Notes: a model not told the origin generated them from the sequence alone. 64,000 nucleotides of DNA from Bugula neritina (GCA_964035545.1 OZ037768.1:9973241-10037240), one strand, 5' to 3'; shown: positions 11,401 to 22,989, counted from the stretch's first letter. Program-made: numbers and translations.

Positions 11401-14400
11401 ATAGTATATTATTGTGTATCATAGTATATTATTGTGTATCATAGTATATTATTGTGTATCATAGTATACTATAGTGTATCATAGTATATGATAGTGTATC
11501 ATAGTATATTATAGTGTATCATAGTATATGATAGTGTATCATAGTATATTATAGTGTATCATAGTATATTATAGTGTATCATAGTATATTATTGTGTACC
11601 ATGGTATATGCTTGTACAACAATACTGCGGTATAGATTACATCTATTTGCTAGAGTCATGTTATGTTGTAGTGACTTGGGGCAAATAGCTGCATTTAGAA
11701 GGTAAATTCTGTTAATAGACCAAGAGACAGTCTGATAGGAGTATATAAGCCATGCAGCGTCTTGTTGATATGATTGCTCTTTTTATCTTAGTTTGAAATC
11801 TTATCTATTATTTTATGTAATTTCACAATCTGAAAATAATTACTCAACTCTGGCTGTTTTTTGTCTGAATGGTGATGATTTTACTTCTCAGTATGGGCAC
11901 ACTTGTGATAGCCAGCCTACACTTGGTTATGTTTAGTTGGTAACTGAGGCTACAGTGGTGATAGCTGACCTATTTTCTGCTTGAAATATCCCTATTTTTG
12001 TCTCGTCTTATCACCTTCTGTTTACATTTTGGGTTTTGTTTTTAGTTACATACTTAGACTAGGCACTTTTGCTTTTCAGATATAAAAGTCAACCAAGTTG
12101 TGCTCAGTACTACTCACGCAATTTATAGTCAAAATCCCTGTGAGAAAACCCCTGATGAAAGGTTTTTTATTAAATCAGGCTTAGGACTTATTCAGATGAG
12201 GCACAGGAGCAATTGTGACTGGATGCTCTTCCTAACATCACCAATAGCCTTTACTCAAACCCATGACTTTGTGCTTTATAGGCAAGCGCTCTAACCCCTA
12301 GACCACAGCTACTCCCTCTTGTGCTCACTGCTACTAAGTAGTTTAAATTATCTGACATTATCAACTGCTTAGACCATTTCTAACGTTGAAAAACTATGTT
12401 TATAGTAATTCCATGTGAACTTTTTGCCCATAAGAAAACAAAGCATTGCAAACCCCTTAGTTAATACACATCATAAGTTGTAATTCAAATGATTTACAGA
12501 GTTGAAACATCATTACCAAATGTTCTTTGAATTTTGTATAAGAATTTAATCCCTGATTGCCTTTAGTTTGACTTTTAGTAACTGCGGTTTTCAAAGTTGC
12601 ATATGTTTTTGATGTTATATTGAGTTTATGTTGGAATGTTTTTGCTAATAGGCTGTCCACTGGATTGACTAGCAATGGTAAGAATGAGATGTATGTAAAC
12701 TAGCACATCTGCATGTACATGCAGCCTATTCTATATTTGTTTCATTATATTTATATCTTGTGGTAGTTGTACTTGCACTGGCTTTAGTTACACTGGCATA
12801 TCTATAACGTGCTTTACAAGTGTATCATTATTCTAGCTTCATGTTCTGTTTTATTGCTGAAGTCATTTTAATTATATATAAGCAGCCGACAGACAGGTAC
12901 AGGTACCCGCTGCCTTGATAGAATATAAAATATATTATCATGTTTTAATGGGCCTGTACCATTCTGTGTCCCATAATCCTACTATAAATCAGGAAACATG
13001 TATGAAACCAGGGCAAATTATTAAATATTTTATTCACATATTTACTGGGTATGTGAACTACTGGCATTTCAGCTAGCACTGTCTGTATGGCAACCTTCTG
13101 TTTATATTAGTCACTTGTATGTTGTATCAACCACTATAACATTAGAAAAGCACCCAGCATAAAAAGCCCACGGCCCTATAGCATCACACTATATTATATA
13201 ATAATTCAAAATTTCAAAACAAGCTCAGCTCTGTCATATGTGATTTCAAATAAAGTCAAAGCTGTGTCGTGTGTGTTATATCATTTGTATGATAGGTTTG
13301 CTTTCCTTTTTTATTTTATTTTTATTTTTTCTGTTATTTGTTTTAGAATTTAGACTATGCAATTGCAAATCTTGACATTTTTACGTCTGATATTCTTCCA
13401 GCTCTATGTGTTCAATATGCTACTCTGTGTTACTAGAGTGTCAGCTGTCATTAGAAATATGCTGGTGTTGTTTGTTGCAGTAGTATAGATATATTGCTAG
13501 AAGAGAGGAAAACTAACCCTGAGGAAGTCCTCATGAATTTAGGGTTCGGTGTATGTGACCCCTCCCTGGGAGCCAGGCTCCCGTCTAGGTTTCTGGCTAA
13601 TGAAACTTTAGCTTATGGTGTTAATGTGCAGAATTTCTTACGAGGTCATCCAGATATAAGTCTCTACCAGGACTCGGAGTTACCCCTCGGTGAGTGTAAG
13701 CAGTCAGTGAGTGTAAGCAGTCAGTGTGTGTAAGCAGTCAGTGAGTGTAAGTAGTAAGTGAGTGTAAGCAGTCAGTGAGTGTAAGCAGTCAGTGAGTGTA
13801 AGTAGTCAGTGAGTGTAAGTAGTCAGTGAGTGTAAGTAGTCAGTGAGTGTAAGCAATCAGCGTGTACATATTCCTTGAGCCTAGATGGTAGAATAACTTT
13901 ATTTTTGTTAGAAATCAGAGTTGAATATGCTATCGTGCACAGGTTTTAGGCTAGTAAATTTATATTATTGGAATACACGTGGAAACTTGAAATGTCATTA
14001 AACTTGTTGGTATAAAGAGGAATTCACTTCATAGTATTTTAACATGTCTCCCCTATCTTTCTTACTCAAACCCATGTCAATCAGTCTAGCTTAACTGTAG
14101 CAAAAGTGTTCCATTTTTATTTTTACAGAATGAGGGCGGCAAACAATAATTTGGTAAATAAAACTGATATTTAGCCCCCAACTAATCATTCTTTATATGC
14201 AAGTCTGATAATATGTTATTTAGCTTATGGAGAGATCTACACACGTCTGCCCTCCTACTACAGGCAGGTTGCAACCAACGAAAAGCACACATCATTGCAC
14301 AAGAACTTTAGCCAAAGTTCTCTAGACCTGCACAATGACCAGTCCTACGCCCCTCTAACAATGCACCAAAGTGAAGATGGCACGGTCTTTGCTAGTATTC

Positions 14401-17400
14401 TTACTAGATCAAACACTGAACAGCTAGAAAAGCAAGGTTGGTATGGTACAAACAATGATTCTGGTTTTGTTGTAGATCTGCATTGTAACACTTTACGTTG
14501 CAGATTTTCTTTTAAAATATAATTAATAACTATCAATCTAACCACTAGTAACGCATTCTATGGAGGGTTTCTTAATTAATAAGTTTTATGATAGATGTTT
14601 CTCTATATAATACAGTAGAGTTTGGGACGGTTGGTGAGGGCCCAGCCTCTCTGCATTAATCTGCGAAATATTATAGATGTTAGCTATCGTAACCATTTAT
14701 CTAGTATAAGTGTGACTAAAAGAAGCAATTCCATATTTCATCTTACTTTTTTTAATTAAAATGGATTAAATATCCTTGTTTGATTGCGGCCAAATGTATA
14801 TTCTCAGAATTCAGTTAAGTCTTTTTAGCTTTAGTATTCAAACATCTTCATCAATTATTTTTTGAGCAACTTAACATTTCAAATCTTAATAATCACAGAG
14901 GAGGTGAAATCTGAACAAATTGCCGAGTGTTTTTGGAAAGGGGTGACAACTTTTCATGTACCTTCCACCTGAGTAGTTAATGCATTCCCATTCGCTATAA
15001 TCACATCATTTTACTTACCTTTAAAAAGCAGCTGTTGCAAATAGCTGATTTACTGAATAACATCATTCGCCCCTTTCTCCTCCTCCCCTCTTTCTCTTAC
15101 CAACCTGTTTCAGTCTAACCAACACTAAAACCAATGTGTATTATTTAGCTCTCACCAATTTCCCATAGGTGAGTGTTTCAATGAAGTGCTGTTTAGTTGG
15201 AATGCATGCTCGAAATGTACATGTAACATTTTTTTAGCCTCAACATCCATAGGGTTTTGTTCTGCACACCTCTACTTGAAGCCTTCTTAAATTTGAATTT
15301 ATCTATTAATTTCCCCCAAACGTTGAGATTTTGTGCATGCATATTCAACTTCTATAGCTGTTCATATTTTACACATATTCTTGAATACCAAGTGATGCAC
15401 GCTGCACGTAATATGACTGACTGCAAATGTTTTCATATACACATCTAGTTAGTTTTTATTTCAAAATAATATGGTACAAACTATACTTGTTTTTAATTTC
15501 TGTTTGTAGATGCATGTAAATATCAATCATTTGGTGTGAAGATATTGTTGGTTGTAACTGTTTCTTGTTGTTTGTCAACTATTGTGCTATATTACATGTG
15601 CTGTAGTTATTAGTTTCTACTACAGGGCGACTTTATGTTCATATATTACGGAGTTATCTTTCCTATATTGTTTTATTGCTTATCCCTACATTATGTTGTC
15701 TTCTTTTACCTGCAAACCTTTTCAATTACTATTGCACCAGAGTAGCTGAAAGTCACTTATTTCAGTCCGCAATACTAAATTATGAGATAGTTTTTTCCAT
15801 ACCTTTTAATATATTCACCTTTACTCCGCAATTCCTAAATGAAGTTCACAGTAATCTGAATATTTTTATCCGTAGTTATAACCTATGTTCTTGCAATTTT
15901 ATGATCAGTGTATTTCCACGACATTATGTGCTTTTAGAAAATAGAGTGTTTTCTCCACCATTGCTAATATTAATAGTAGTCCTATTCAGCCACTGCTATA
16001 TATAAAGCTCTTTTCAGTTTTGTTGATGACATGTCTTCAGCAATAATCATATATTCATGATTTCTAAACAAATGTTAAATGCCATTCTTGGCACTTCACC
16101 TGCCAGGCTAACATTATTAATATCTTTTAATAGTACTTTCCCTTTTACCATGTTTTTCATTAAACTATTGTAAAACTTCGCCAACACCAAAAATTACATG
16201 TTTTATACGTTTTATATATTTATTTTAGGGTTCTACTCGGAGTATTCTTCTCAATCATCTCTACCTACCAACTCCAGCATGTCCTCCATATCAACCAATG
16301 ACTGTACAATAGACTCTGTTGACACACCCTCTCCCATTATACTAAACAACAACCCTTCTTCCCCAGACTCATGCAGGAATCCCTTCATCACCACCCAAAG
16401 CTCCGGTAGTGACTCTGTGTTCTCATCTACCGAGAGTTTTGTCGTAGACCAAAGAATTCGAGCAAAACTCGAGGCAATACACGAAAAAACAATTAATGAA
16501 ATGTGTGATGACGATTTGGAAGAAGGTATTTCATTTGTTTATCGTCGCCGTAGTGATGGCGATTTAGTACAAAACTCTGCCACTTCTGATATATGCGAAG
16601 AAGCGCCCCAAGAGAAAGTAAATATTCACGAGAAACGGAAGGTTTTTGCTCGTTTGAAGAGCCGTTCATACGATGAGGAGATGCTGACTCAGATGATAAA
16701 GGAGCAGCTGGATTCCGTGAACAGCAAAGAGTCCAGCAAATCGTCGGCCTCTCACAGTAACCCAACCCCCATGATAGTTACCACCGACACTAGTCAGGAA
16801 AAAGCTAAGGAGCCCTTCCTTCCCAAACAGTGTGATGGCTTACTGCAGGTAGCCATTCCTACAGCGTATTTCGTTACACTCCTACAATCACATTGTAATA
16901 AATGGTTTGAATTGAAAAGCAGTTCTAGTGATGAAATTTAAACGCATGAAAATCATACATCTCACCAGGTATAAATTATAGGTCTCTCTTTGTGAAACCC
17001 CAGTAACTGTTGTTGATTTGTTTATTTCTTGTTTAGGTTTCATTTAACCCGGAGAGTTTTGACAGTGTAGACAGCGATGCTGGTACCATAGTGCCGAGTC
17101 CTTTTGCTTCTCCTTGCCAGGGCATGTCTCCCAGCACCAGCAGAAACGGCTCCATCAGTCTTCTACCAGCCATGGAATCCTTTGAGCTGGAAGAGGTAAA
17201 AGTGTGTTGATATCTAACATAATACACATACATTACTCTGTGGTTGTTCTATCAGCTAATTATTCGACCAGTACTGAGAATGCACATGAATAACCAATGT
17301 TAAAAAGTTGTCTTCCCTTGAATATAATGTTCTGAATAATTTTGTGTGTCTCCTTTGTTGTTCTACTAAACATGCTGCATTTATGACACAATCAAGCATG

Positions 17401-20400
17401 CTACAGCACATTAAAATAACCAAACTAATAACACGGTCGGTTTTACTGAAGATACAGAGTTGTGATGCGGGTGCTTCTGGTACATCCGGGAATCACGGGG
17501 AAAATTCCTTGTTGGTGTTACCTACAAGTAAGCGGAAAAGAGCTAAACTACAGCGCTCCGTGAGTGAAAGGTCAGACTCTGACAGCAGTGGTATTGCTGA
17601 CATTGACTGCAAGTCTACTCATGGTCAGGTAGCGTGATACGAGCATCCTCTCATTTACCATGATATATATAAATGCGCTTTACTGCCTCTACTAATAATA
17701 AATAGTTTGCTGCAGTACATAAAGTAATTAATATATCGCTTTTTATATCAGTATATATTGTGTATCAGTATATAGTGTATCAGTATATAATGTATCGGCA
17801 TATAATGTATTAGTATATACTATATAATGTATCAGTGTATAATGTATCAGTATATAATGTATCGGTGTATAATGTATCGGTGTATAATGAATGTATCAGT
17901 GTACTATTTTTTACTTTCTGGTGATTTTCTTAGGCTGAAACTGCGGAATCTAAAGTACAAGTGGTTAGTAAATCTCAACATCTTATGCCTCGAAGTTGCT
18001 CAAAAGATGGCTCCATCACGTCCTCTACACTCACTCTAACCTCTGCCGTGTGCTTGGCACCTATCAATGCTAACGTAGAGCAGCGTTCCCGCCGGTGTAG
18101 TGATGGTGATCTCAGGTTTTACAGTGCTTCCAGTTCTATATCTACTAGTGCTCGCCAATCTCCACATTCCTTTGAAAGCAAACCATATAAAGATGCTTCA
18201 ATGCAAACTGATGACTATAGTTGCCATTCATGTGGTGGTGTTGTTGCTACCGGGCTGACAGAATGGCAAACTAACAACCTACCAAACTTAGCCTCTATTT
18301 CATCTACCAACAAAGATGACAAAAGTCCTATGGAGGATGCTTGTGATGTTTCTGTAAATGCACAACCAACGTTTTACATTACCACTGCTGATGATGATAG
18401 CTCACCTTTAAGGCACAGTTCTGCTGTGAATATTGACTGCTCTGGGGAGAGTATCTGTTCGTCTAGCTCAGCTGACAAGCAAACTGAGGTCAAACGAGAG
18501 CATAGTCTGTCTGTTCTCAGCACGGAAAGTTCCGGATCCAGTTTATTGGAGGATAGTTCTGACATTAAGGCTGCTCGTCGGTCTTCAAATGAGGTAAGCT
18601 AGTTCCGTGTTTGGAGTTGTCAGTGCCTGGTATAGCACATGAAAGCCTGTGCAAACCTTTTAACTATGAATTGTTTAAATGCACTAAACATTCTTAAAGG
18701 TGTTTCGTGCATTTAAAATGCTGACTTGCAATAGGCAGTTTTAGAATTTAATAATGAAGCTTGTATTCTTCAGTAAAATAATAAACTTCAATATAAGTAT
18801 CAAATGTAAATTAATTATTGGAACAATTTATTTTAAATTATTAAAGTTGTAGAAATTTGAAGATGCTAAATATACATTTTAGGGTTAGTTTTAAGGTAAA
18901 TGATAAATCTGTCACTGGAGTCCAAAAATTCATCAATAAACTCAACGTTAGGCGCCAAAATTAGAGCAACTACAGACAGATCCAGTTTAATTTATATTGT
19001 ATATACTATATAGGCCATCCGGTTGCCGCCTTTTGATTGTATAGATATAAGTCAGGGGTTAATAGTGGATCCTATTTTCAAATTCCTAATGAATATTCTA
19101 GAAGCAAGTAGAAGAAATATATTCAGAAATGGCTCAAGATTTGAAAATCCTTAAAGAATTGTTTGCCAAGTATAACATTAACCAGCCGGCATCCACAAAT
19201 TTCAGGTTTGTTTATAAAATGAAACCATTTTAGTAGACATAAATTTTAATTGTTAAACAGTATCATATTTTCTTAATCATTTTGAATTATTTCCTTCATA
19301 AATAGGATGCATAATTGTGTGAATGTATGATTATGCATATTTGATGACACAAGTTGTGGTCAGATTTCTTCCTTAGCCTTACAAATAGCTTCAAAATACT
19401 GATCAAATGCTAATGTATACGTACAAGTGGCCATAATTCTAGAACAGTTTGAAGATGCTTGCTTAGTATTTGGCTGTTATCTCTACCGTATATTTACGTA
19501 TGCTAGTGATGACTCTAATGGAGAAGCAGTAAAAGAGCACATAATCTCCAGCCTGCAGCTAGCTAGTGCCGCACTCTCCCCCACTTTCTCTCCAATTCAG
19601 TCTTCCAAACATTCCAAGTCCACACCTGTACATAGCAAGTGCTTTAAACCCCTCACTATTGATTGCACTGACAGCAATAAGCTGACAGATGCTGCCGATA
19701 ATCTCCCCGGCAGCAATCAGCCATTGAATGCGACGTGCACAAAGGTGAGTTGTTTCCTCAATATTTATGCACTTTTTGTGTTAGTATGCTTTCTACAGTT
19801 TAGTGTGAGCTCGAATTTGTTGTTCTTTTTAACCTCTAAATGTTAGGCTGTATCTTATGCTTTCAAGTTACCTACGACATTGACCGTTTCCTGACCTCAG
19901 ATATAGACTATGAGCACTGATTTACGTTTATTTGTATCTAATTCTACATTTATGTACTTTAAAGTATTCAAAAACAGTAATTATACAGTAAATGTTTTCA
20001 CTAAGAACAGGTGCAAAGTTGCAGCTTCTAACCTGTTTTTATATGGCAGTAACTATATTTTTACTTTTATGCAAAATATATTTACCTACAATGTGGGTGA
20101 TTATTTAGTATATCTTACAGTCAATCTCTGTACATGTGTATTGTTATGAAGGTTTTCACACTGAAAGATAGTTTGGTTATAGTTCTGAACTACGGTTTTA
20201 TTTTGAAGATATCAAACTATACGGACAGTTCTATAACATGTAGCAAGTTACCACAAGAAACAGAAAGCGTTATCAGCATGCCCAACTCTCTGTCTAGTAC
20301 ACCCAACAGTCGAACTCCTAGCTCAACAGCCTCTAGCTCTAACTCTAGGCTAAGCAATCAACTGAGGCTAGCCGAGTCTAAGCGACAGTATGAGGTTAGT

Positions 20401-21903
20401 ATGATTTATTGTTGACCTCAGGCTATGCTTAGCTGCATAAGCTCAGCAATCTTTTGCTAACTTTTCAAGTTTATTATTTCTATAGCACCCAAGAGAAAAA
20501 ATATCCATTTTAATAACCAGTTAACTTTGTAAATGAAGTTCTAGATTTTAAAAACACTTGTTTGAGCAGATGTTTATAACCTGTTGAGTTGTCCACATGG
20601 GAACTACAGCAGTTGCACTCAAAAATCCAAACATTAAACCAGAATTTAACAATCCAGGTTAAGCAAAATATACATTACCTTACAGCAAGCAGCATGTTAC
20701 ACTTGGTATCTGTATGTCACTAACGTCAATACAGTACAATGGTTAGCTTCTGATCACTTGCATTATCAACAAAGTCAACTAAAATTGTAGTTTTAAGTAA
20801 TAAATTCTTAAACACCAACATATTGCTAGCTACTTATGCTAACGTTTTGTGGGTGATGCTTATTTCGCAGTATCATTGAGTACTTCTCGTCCGTATTAGG
20901 TAAGTCTGCGTGACTGTATGTACACCTACACTTACATTATGACTGCATTCTGTATGCACAAATCCGCCTGTAAATTGTTTACGTGGTGTTAGTTGATGTA
21001 GATATGTTATAACCTAGTGTGTACACCATTCACATTAATTTAGATTATTTATTGTTTGTTATGTTTTTTTATTTAAAGTCATTTAGAACTGATTTTGTTC
21101 AACTATCTCACCTTTAGAATGTTCCTGCAATATGTCATCAGAAAATATGGCAATTTTTTGCATTCAAAAATGCAGTGTGTTGCTTCCATGACCCAACATC
21201 ATGCAATTTGATAGCTAATAAAGACTGGTAATCTGTCGAATATATTGTGCTCCTTGTTTGAAAATTACAAAAGCAATTAATTGGAGACGGTGCAAAAATT
21301 TTACATTAACCAAAAATGGTTTTGTCTACATGAAAATTGTGCATGTGATGTTGCGTAAAGATTCCAGTATTGTGCTACTAGCTGTTATTATTCAGGTTGT
21401 TGCATGTGATATGTGTATAAAGTAGATGAAATTACATTGTTAACACACTTCCCTTAGATACTTTAATATCATCATGTGATATTTTTGCTAGTTTTACTGG
21501 TTGTTTTTTAAATATTTCACATTCATTTTTACTCAATGCTTGCTGTGAAATTCAATTTCTTACTAATTCATTTCGAGCTGAATGGTGGCCAATCATCTTA
21601 ATATTTTCGGTTTTTTATGTTATTTGTAGCAGATCATTGATTATATGCAATCCATAAGTTCTGTTGAGAAGCTTAGGGATTGTGGGTAATATGTACTCAT
21701 ATAAAGTCTGGAATAAAATTTGTTTAACTAGTCTGCAGTTATGATGTGTCATGAAATGGGTGAGGAAATTGTTACTTGAATTGTTTTAGAAGAAAATGGC
21801 TGATTTAGAGATTCAAAAAAATAAACTAGCTTTACAAATGAAAGATGAAGAAATAGAATACTGGAAAAGTTGTGCACAGTCGTATGCAGATGACTTACAG
21901 TGA
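2346..21903 (+). CDS. ITPRID-like IP3-receptor-interacting protein (KRAP/TESPA1/SSFA2 type), 5' end unresolved
   Basis: Proteins of this family bind the IP3 receptor through an N-terminal KRAP domain and tether it to actin, or act in immune calcium signalling. Proposed exons: 2346-2493, 9695-9805, 13481-13689, 14224-14436, 16229-16848, 17037-17195, 17452-17628, 17934-18593, 19102-19205, 19507-19744, 20209-20394, 21790-21903. All junctions are GT-AG, and the phases agree from the first listed exon to the TGA at 21901-21903, giving about 978 residues. The family call rests on the KRAP block (NPEEVLMNLGFG, then LPSRFL) and on FELEE|IQS across exons 6-7, which resembles the conserved ELEEVQS motif. 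The middle is rich in Ser and acidic residues and probably disordered. The C-terminus looks like a coiled coil (LRLAESKRQYE, KKMADLEIQKNK, QMKDEEIEYW). No start codon is assigned: exon 2346 begins with two bases of a split codon, so at least one more 5' exon exists. Family call firm; first two exons less so. Confidence 0.82.
2683..2876. repeat. CT-rich low-complexity tract
   Basis: About 190 bp of almost pure pyrimidine on the + strand, made of CTCTCT and CCCTCCCT units with one short CA run. The open frames across it on both strands encode Ser/Pro/Leu or Arg/Glu/Gly repeats and are not genes. Confidence 0.9.
2880..2920. mobile_element. Possible solo end of MITE family A
   Basis: TGTAGGTGCAGTAGTG followed by AACACAG resembles the family A terminus but decays quickly. 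No second end is seen. Confidence 0.3.
6284..6366 (+). CDS. Possible alternative exon of the ITPRID-like gene
   Basis: A TTTTTGCAG acceptor opens an 83 nt segment (SSDQVAGGSCES, then THSPSRSPSG) ending at CAG|GTATCA. It enters in the phase left by exon 2346-2493 but leaves in phase 1, which does not fit the exon at 9695. It is therefore either an alternative exon, one needing another unseen exon, or a chance open segment. A short TATTGTATTATG-type tandem repeat begins just after its donor. Confidence 0.35.
9695..9805 (+). CDS. ITPRID-like exon before the KRAP domain
   Basis: A CTTCCTTCTGTAG acceptor is followed by a basic, Ser-rich segment (ALRRKSSRLSWMHSNYSS). The donor is CCAG|GTTTG, in phase 2. 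It joins the KRAP exon at 13481 to give SESSSIDILLEE. A short basic stretch with an aromatic residue ahead of the KRAP domain fits what I recall of this family. Confidence 0.65.
9908..9987. repeat. Tetranucleotide microsatellite (TGAC)n
   Basis: Twenty uninterrupted copies of TGAC, 80 bp, in the intron about 100 bp after the exon ending at 9805. Confidence 0.95.
10926..11101. repeat. 20 bp tandem array, left and inverted partner
   Basis: Units of GATACACAATAATATACTAT and variants. They are the reverse complement of the array at 11346-11610. The array is interrupted by a palindromic element at 10963-11015. Confidence 0.85.
10963..11015. mobile_element. Palindromic mini-element, copy 1
   Basis: Perfect 15 bp arms (CACCGGCTTTCCATG and its complement at 10998-11012) flank a GATCAATCTCAGATCGATCT core. 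Removing the insert brings the surrounding 20 bp tandem array back into register, so this is a clean insertion. It is related to the element at 34126-34191. Confidence 0.75.
11346..11610. repeat. 20 bp tandem array, right partner
   Basis: About 13 copies of ATAGTATATTATTGTGTATC with few changes. It is inverted relative to the array at 10926-11101, with a spacer of about 240 bp between them. Confidence 0.9.
12115..12318 (-). mobile_element. tRNA-derived SINE with target-site duplication
   Basis: On the - strand the element starts with a tRNA-like head. TGGTCTAGGGGTTAGAGCGC resembles a pol III A box, and CATGGGTTTGAG a diverged B box. A conserved SINE-type body follows (GTTAGGAAGAGCATCCAGTC, then AATTGCTCC). 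It is flanked by 17 bp direct repeats at 12098-12114 and 12319-12335 (TTGTGCTCA-T-CTACT, two mismatches). That is the mark of LINE-mediated insertion. Confidence 0.85.
13481..14436 (+). CDS. KRAP/IP3R-interacting domain exons
   Basis: Two exons (13481-13689 and 14224-14436) encode the diagnostic domain. Its order is ILLEERKTNPEEVLMNLGFG, then LPSRFL with AYGVNVQNFL, then YTRLPSYYRQVATNEKHTS. This matches the vertebrate order of the PEEVL-LGFG helix, the PSRF segment, a GI(D/N)-FL segment and an RQ--VL-TVANAF-like helix. A roughly 15-residue insertion (RGHPDISLYQDSELP) sits before the last helix. The junction is phase 1: G plus CT, after a TATTTAG acceptor. The intron between them starts with a 17 bp tandem repeat array. 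Confidence 0.88.
13690..13859 (+). repeat. 17 bp tandem array starting at a 5' splice site
   Basis: Ten copies of GTGAGTGTAAGCAGTCA, with a few C/T and other changes. The first copy starts at the GT of the intron that follows the first KRAP exon. Nine of the ten units carry a GTGAGT donor-like hexamer (the third has GTGTGT). Confidence 0.95.
16229..18593 (+). CDS. Central disordered exons of the ITPRID-like gene
   Basis: Exons 16229-16848, 17037-17195, 17452-17628 and 17934-18593 encode a Ser/Thr-rich, acidic, low-complexity region. It holds repeated basic-Ser blocks that look like kinase or 14-3-3 sites (YRRRSDGDLV, RSRRCSDGDLRF, KLQRSVSERSDSDSSG). The RR(C/R)SDGDL motif occurs twice, once in the first exon and once in the last. 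FELEE ends exon 17037-17195 and IQS starts 17452-17628. That exon is assigned an acceptor GAAG|ATA because it restores the family ELEE-hydrophobic-QS motif. Functions of these segments are not known from sequence. Confidence 0.8.
17740..17905. repeat. AT-rich tandem repeat, about 15 bp unit
   Basis: Repeats of the type TATAATGTATCAGTG in the intron just before the exon at 17934. The open frame through it (MYQCIMYQYIMYRC) is a repeat artefact. Confidence 0.8.
19102..21903 (+). CDS. C-terminal exons of the ITPRID-like gene, coiled coil and stop
   Basis: Exons 19102-19205, 19507-19744, 20209-20394 and 21790-21903 are phase-consistent. The first has a helical stretch (EEIYSEMAQDLKILKELF). The last is strongly heptad-like and Lys/Glu rich, ending YADDLQ before TGA. 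The family carries a C-terminal helical region, so the layout fits. The last intron is about 1.4 kb. Confidence 0.75.
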
Positions 21904-22332
21904 ACAGTTTATTGACTGCAATAACCCTTCGCACGTTCTCTATTACAAACCATAAGCTAAGCATTTGTTTAAACTGCTTGCTATAACTTGCTATTGACTT
22001 GAGTTATATTAATATATGCAGCTCAAATTATGCACATTTTGTCAATTATTTTTGTACTGTAATGATCATTTTGAAATTATGAGTTGTGGCATTAAATGCT
22101 TGTAGCTTATAGTAGGGTTTTGTGGCAGTTTAATATTACATAAAATTCTTATATAAATAGAAACTATTTTCATCAAGACTTGTGTGCTCCTGGAGTTGAT
22201 TTACTTAGAGAAGACAACTCCTTGCACTATAACTGTATAAAAATGTTTTTCAATTTTGTATTTGAGGGTCAGATGTGTTTGATTGGTGCTAAGCCTTTGA
22301 ATTCTGTGCATTAAAACCTATATTATTATGCT

Positions 22333-22338
22333 AATAAA
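22333..22338 (+). promoter_or_regulatory. Candidate poly(A) signal of the ITPRID-like gene
   Basis: AATAAA lies about 430 nt after the stop codon. A GT/T-rich stretch (TTTGTTTC to TGTGTGTAG) follows within about 60 nt, as expected for a cleavage site. Confidence 0.55.
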
Positions 22339-22989
22339 ATTACTTTGAGCTATTATAAGTGCCGTTCTTTTGTTTCTTTTTCTGTGTTTTGTGTGTAGAG
22401 GAAATCGCTTTGCTACTCAGTTTTCTCAAATTAATTAATTTTTTTGGGATGCATAATTCTCAAATTTACTATTGAAAGTAATAGAGGAGAGGTTAAAATC
22501 ATATTTTGGTTGAACTGGTTCATGCTGGGTTGTATGTGATAATTATTCTCCTTATTGAGTCCATATGGTTGCATAATCAGATAATTTAATTAACCTTTGT
22601 CATAGATAAGCTACTTCATTTTCTACAACTTTGGATTAAATGCAAGTAGATACATGCTTTAACTACTAATGGGTGTTGCTGGCTAAATACCATGTATTAT
22701 TATAGCTCATTGTTATTTTGTGAAACAATTTTCTATAGGATTTATATTGCTCTGTTAAATGTTATTATGCAATAGTGACACATGTATCAAGTTTATTCAC
22801 ATATTTGTCTATCAATGATTGTTGCTTTTATAATAAGATGACTAGGAGTAGGATGTTGATTTAGTGCGAGTGCTACTACTGTACATTTTGTGTTCATTCC
22901 GAATTCATTAGAGTGGATAATTATGGCACTGAATCCTCAATGCTTTATCATTCATCAGCAAATAGTATCCGCTAAGCATATTTATAAAC
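22339..22989. other. Intergenic gap between the ITPRID-like and RhoGEF genes
   Basis: About 650 bp of AT-rich DNA with no convincing open frame on either strand. It should contain the RhoGEF promoter, but I see no clear TATA box or initiator that would place it. Confidence 0.5.

Noticed and set aside
12250-12318. tRNA gene on the minus strand
   Set aside because: It has A- and B-box-like sequence but no cloverleaf that closes. It is the head of a SINE with a body and target-site duplication.
12652-12677. 26 nt microexon candidate (AATAG acceptor, GCAATG|GTAAGA donor)
   Set aside because: It enters in the right phase but leaves in phase 1, whereas the KRAP exon at 13481 needs phase 2. The exons at 9695 and 13481 join correctly without it.
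13690-13859. CRISPR-like regular repeats
   Set aside because: Units are contiguous 17-mers with no unique spacers, in a eukaryotic intron: a minisatellite, not CRISPR.
15676-16005. 109-codon frame upstream of the ITPRID exon at 16229
   Set aside because: Hydrophobic AT-driven sequence inside an intron whose flanking exons join in phase without it.
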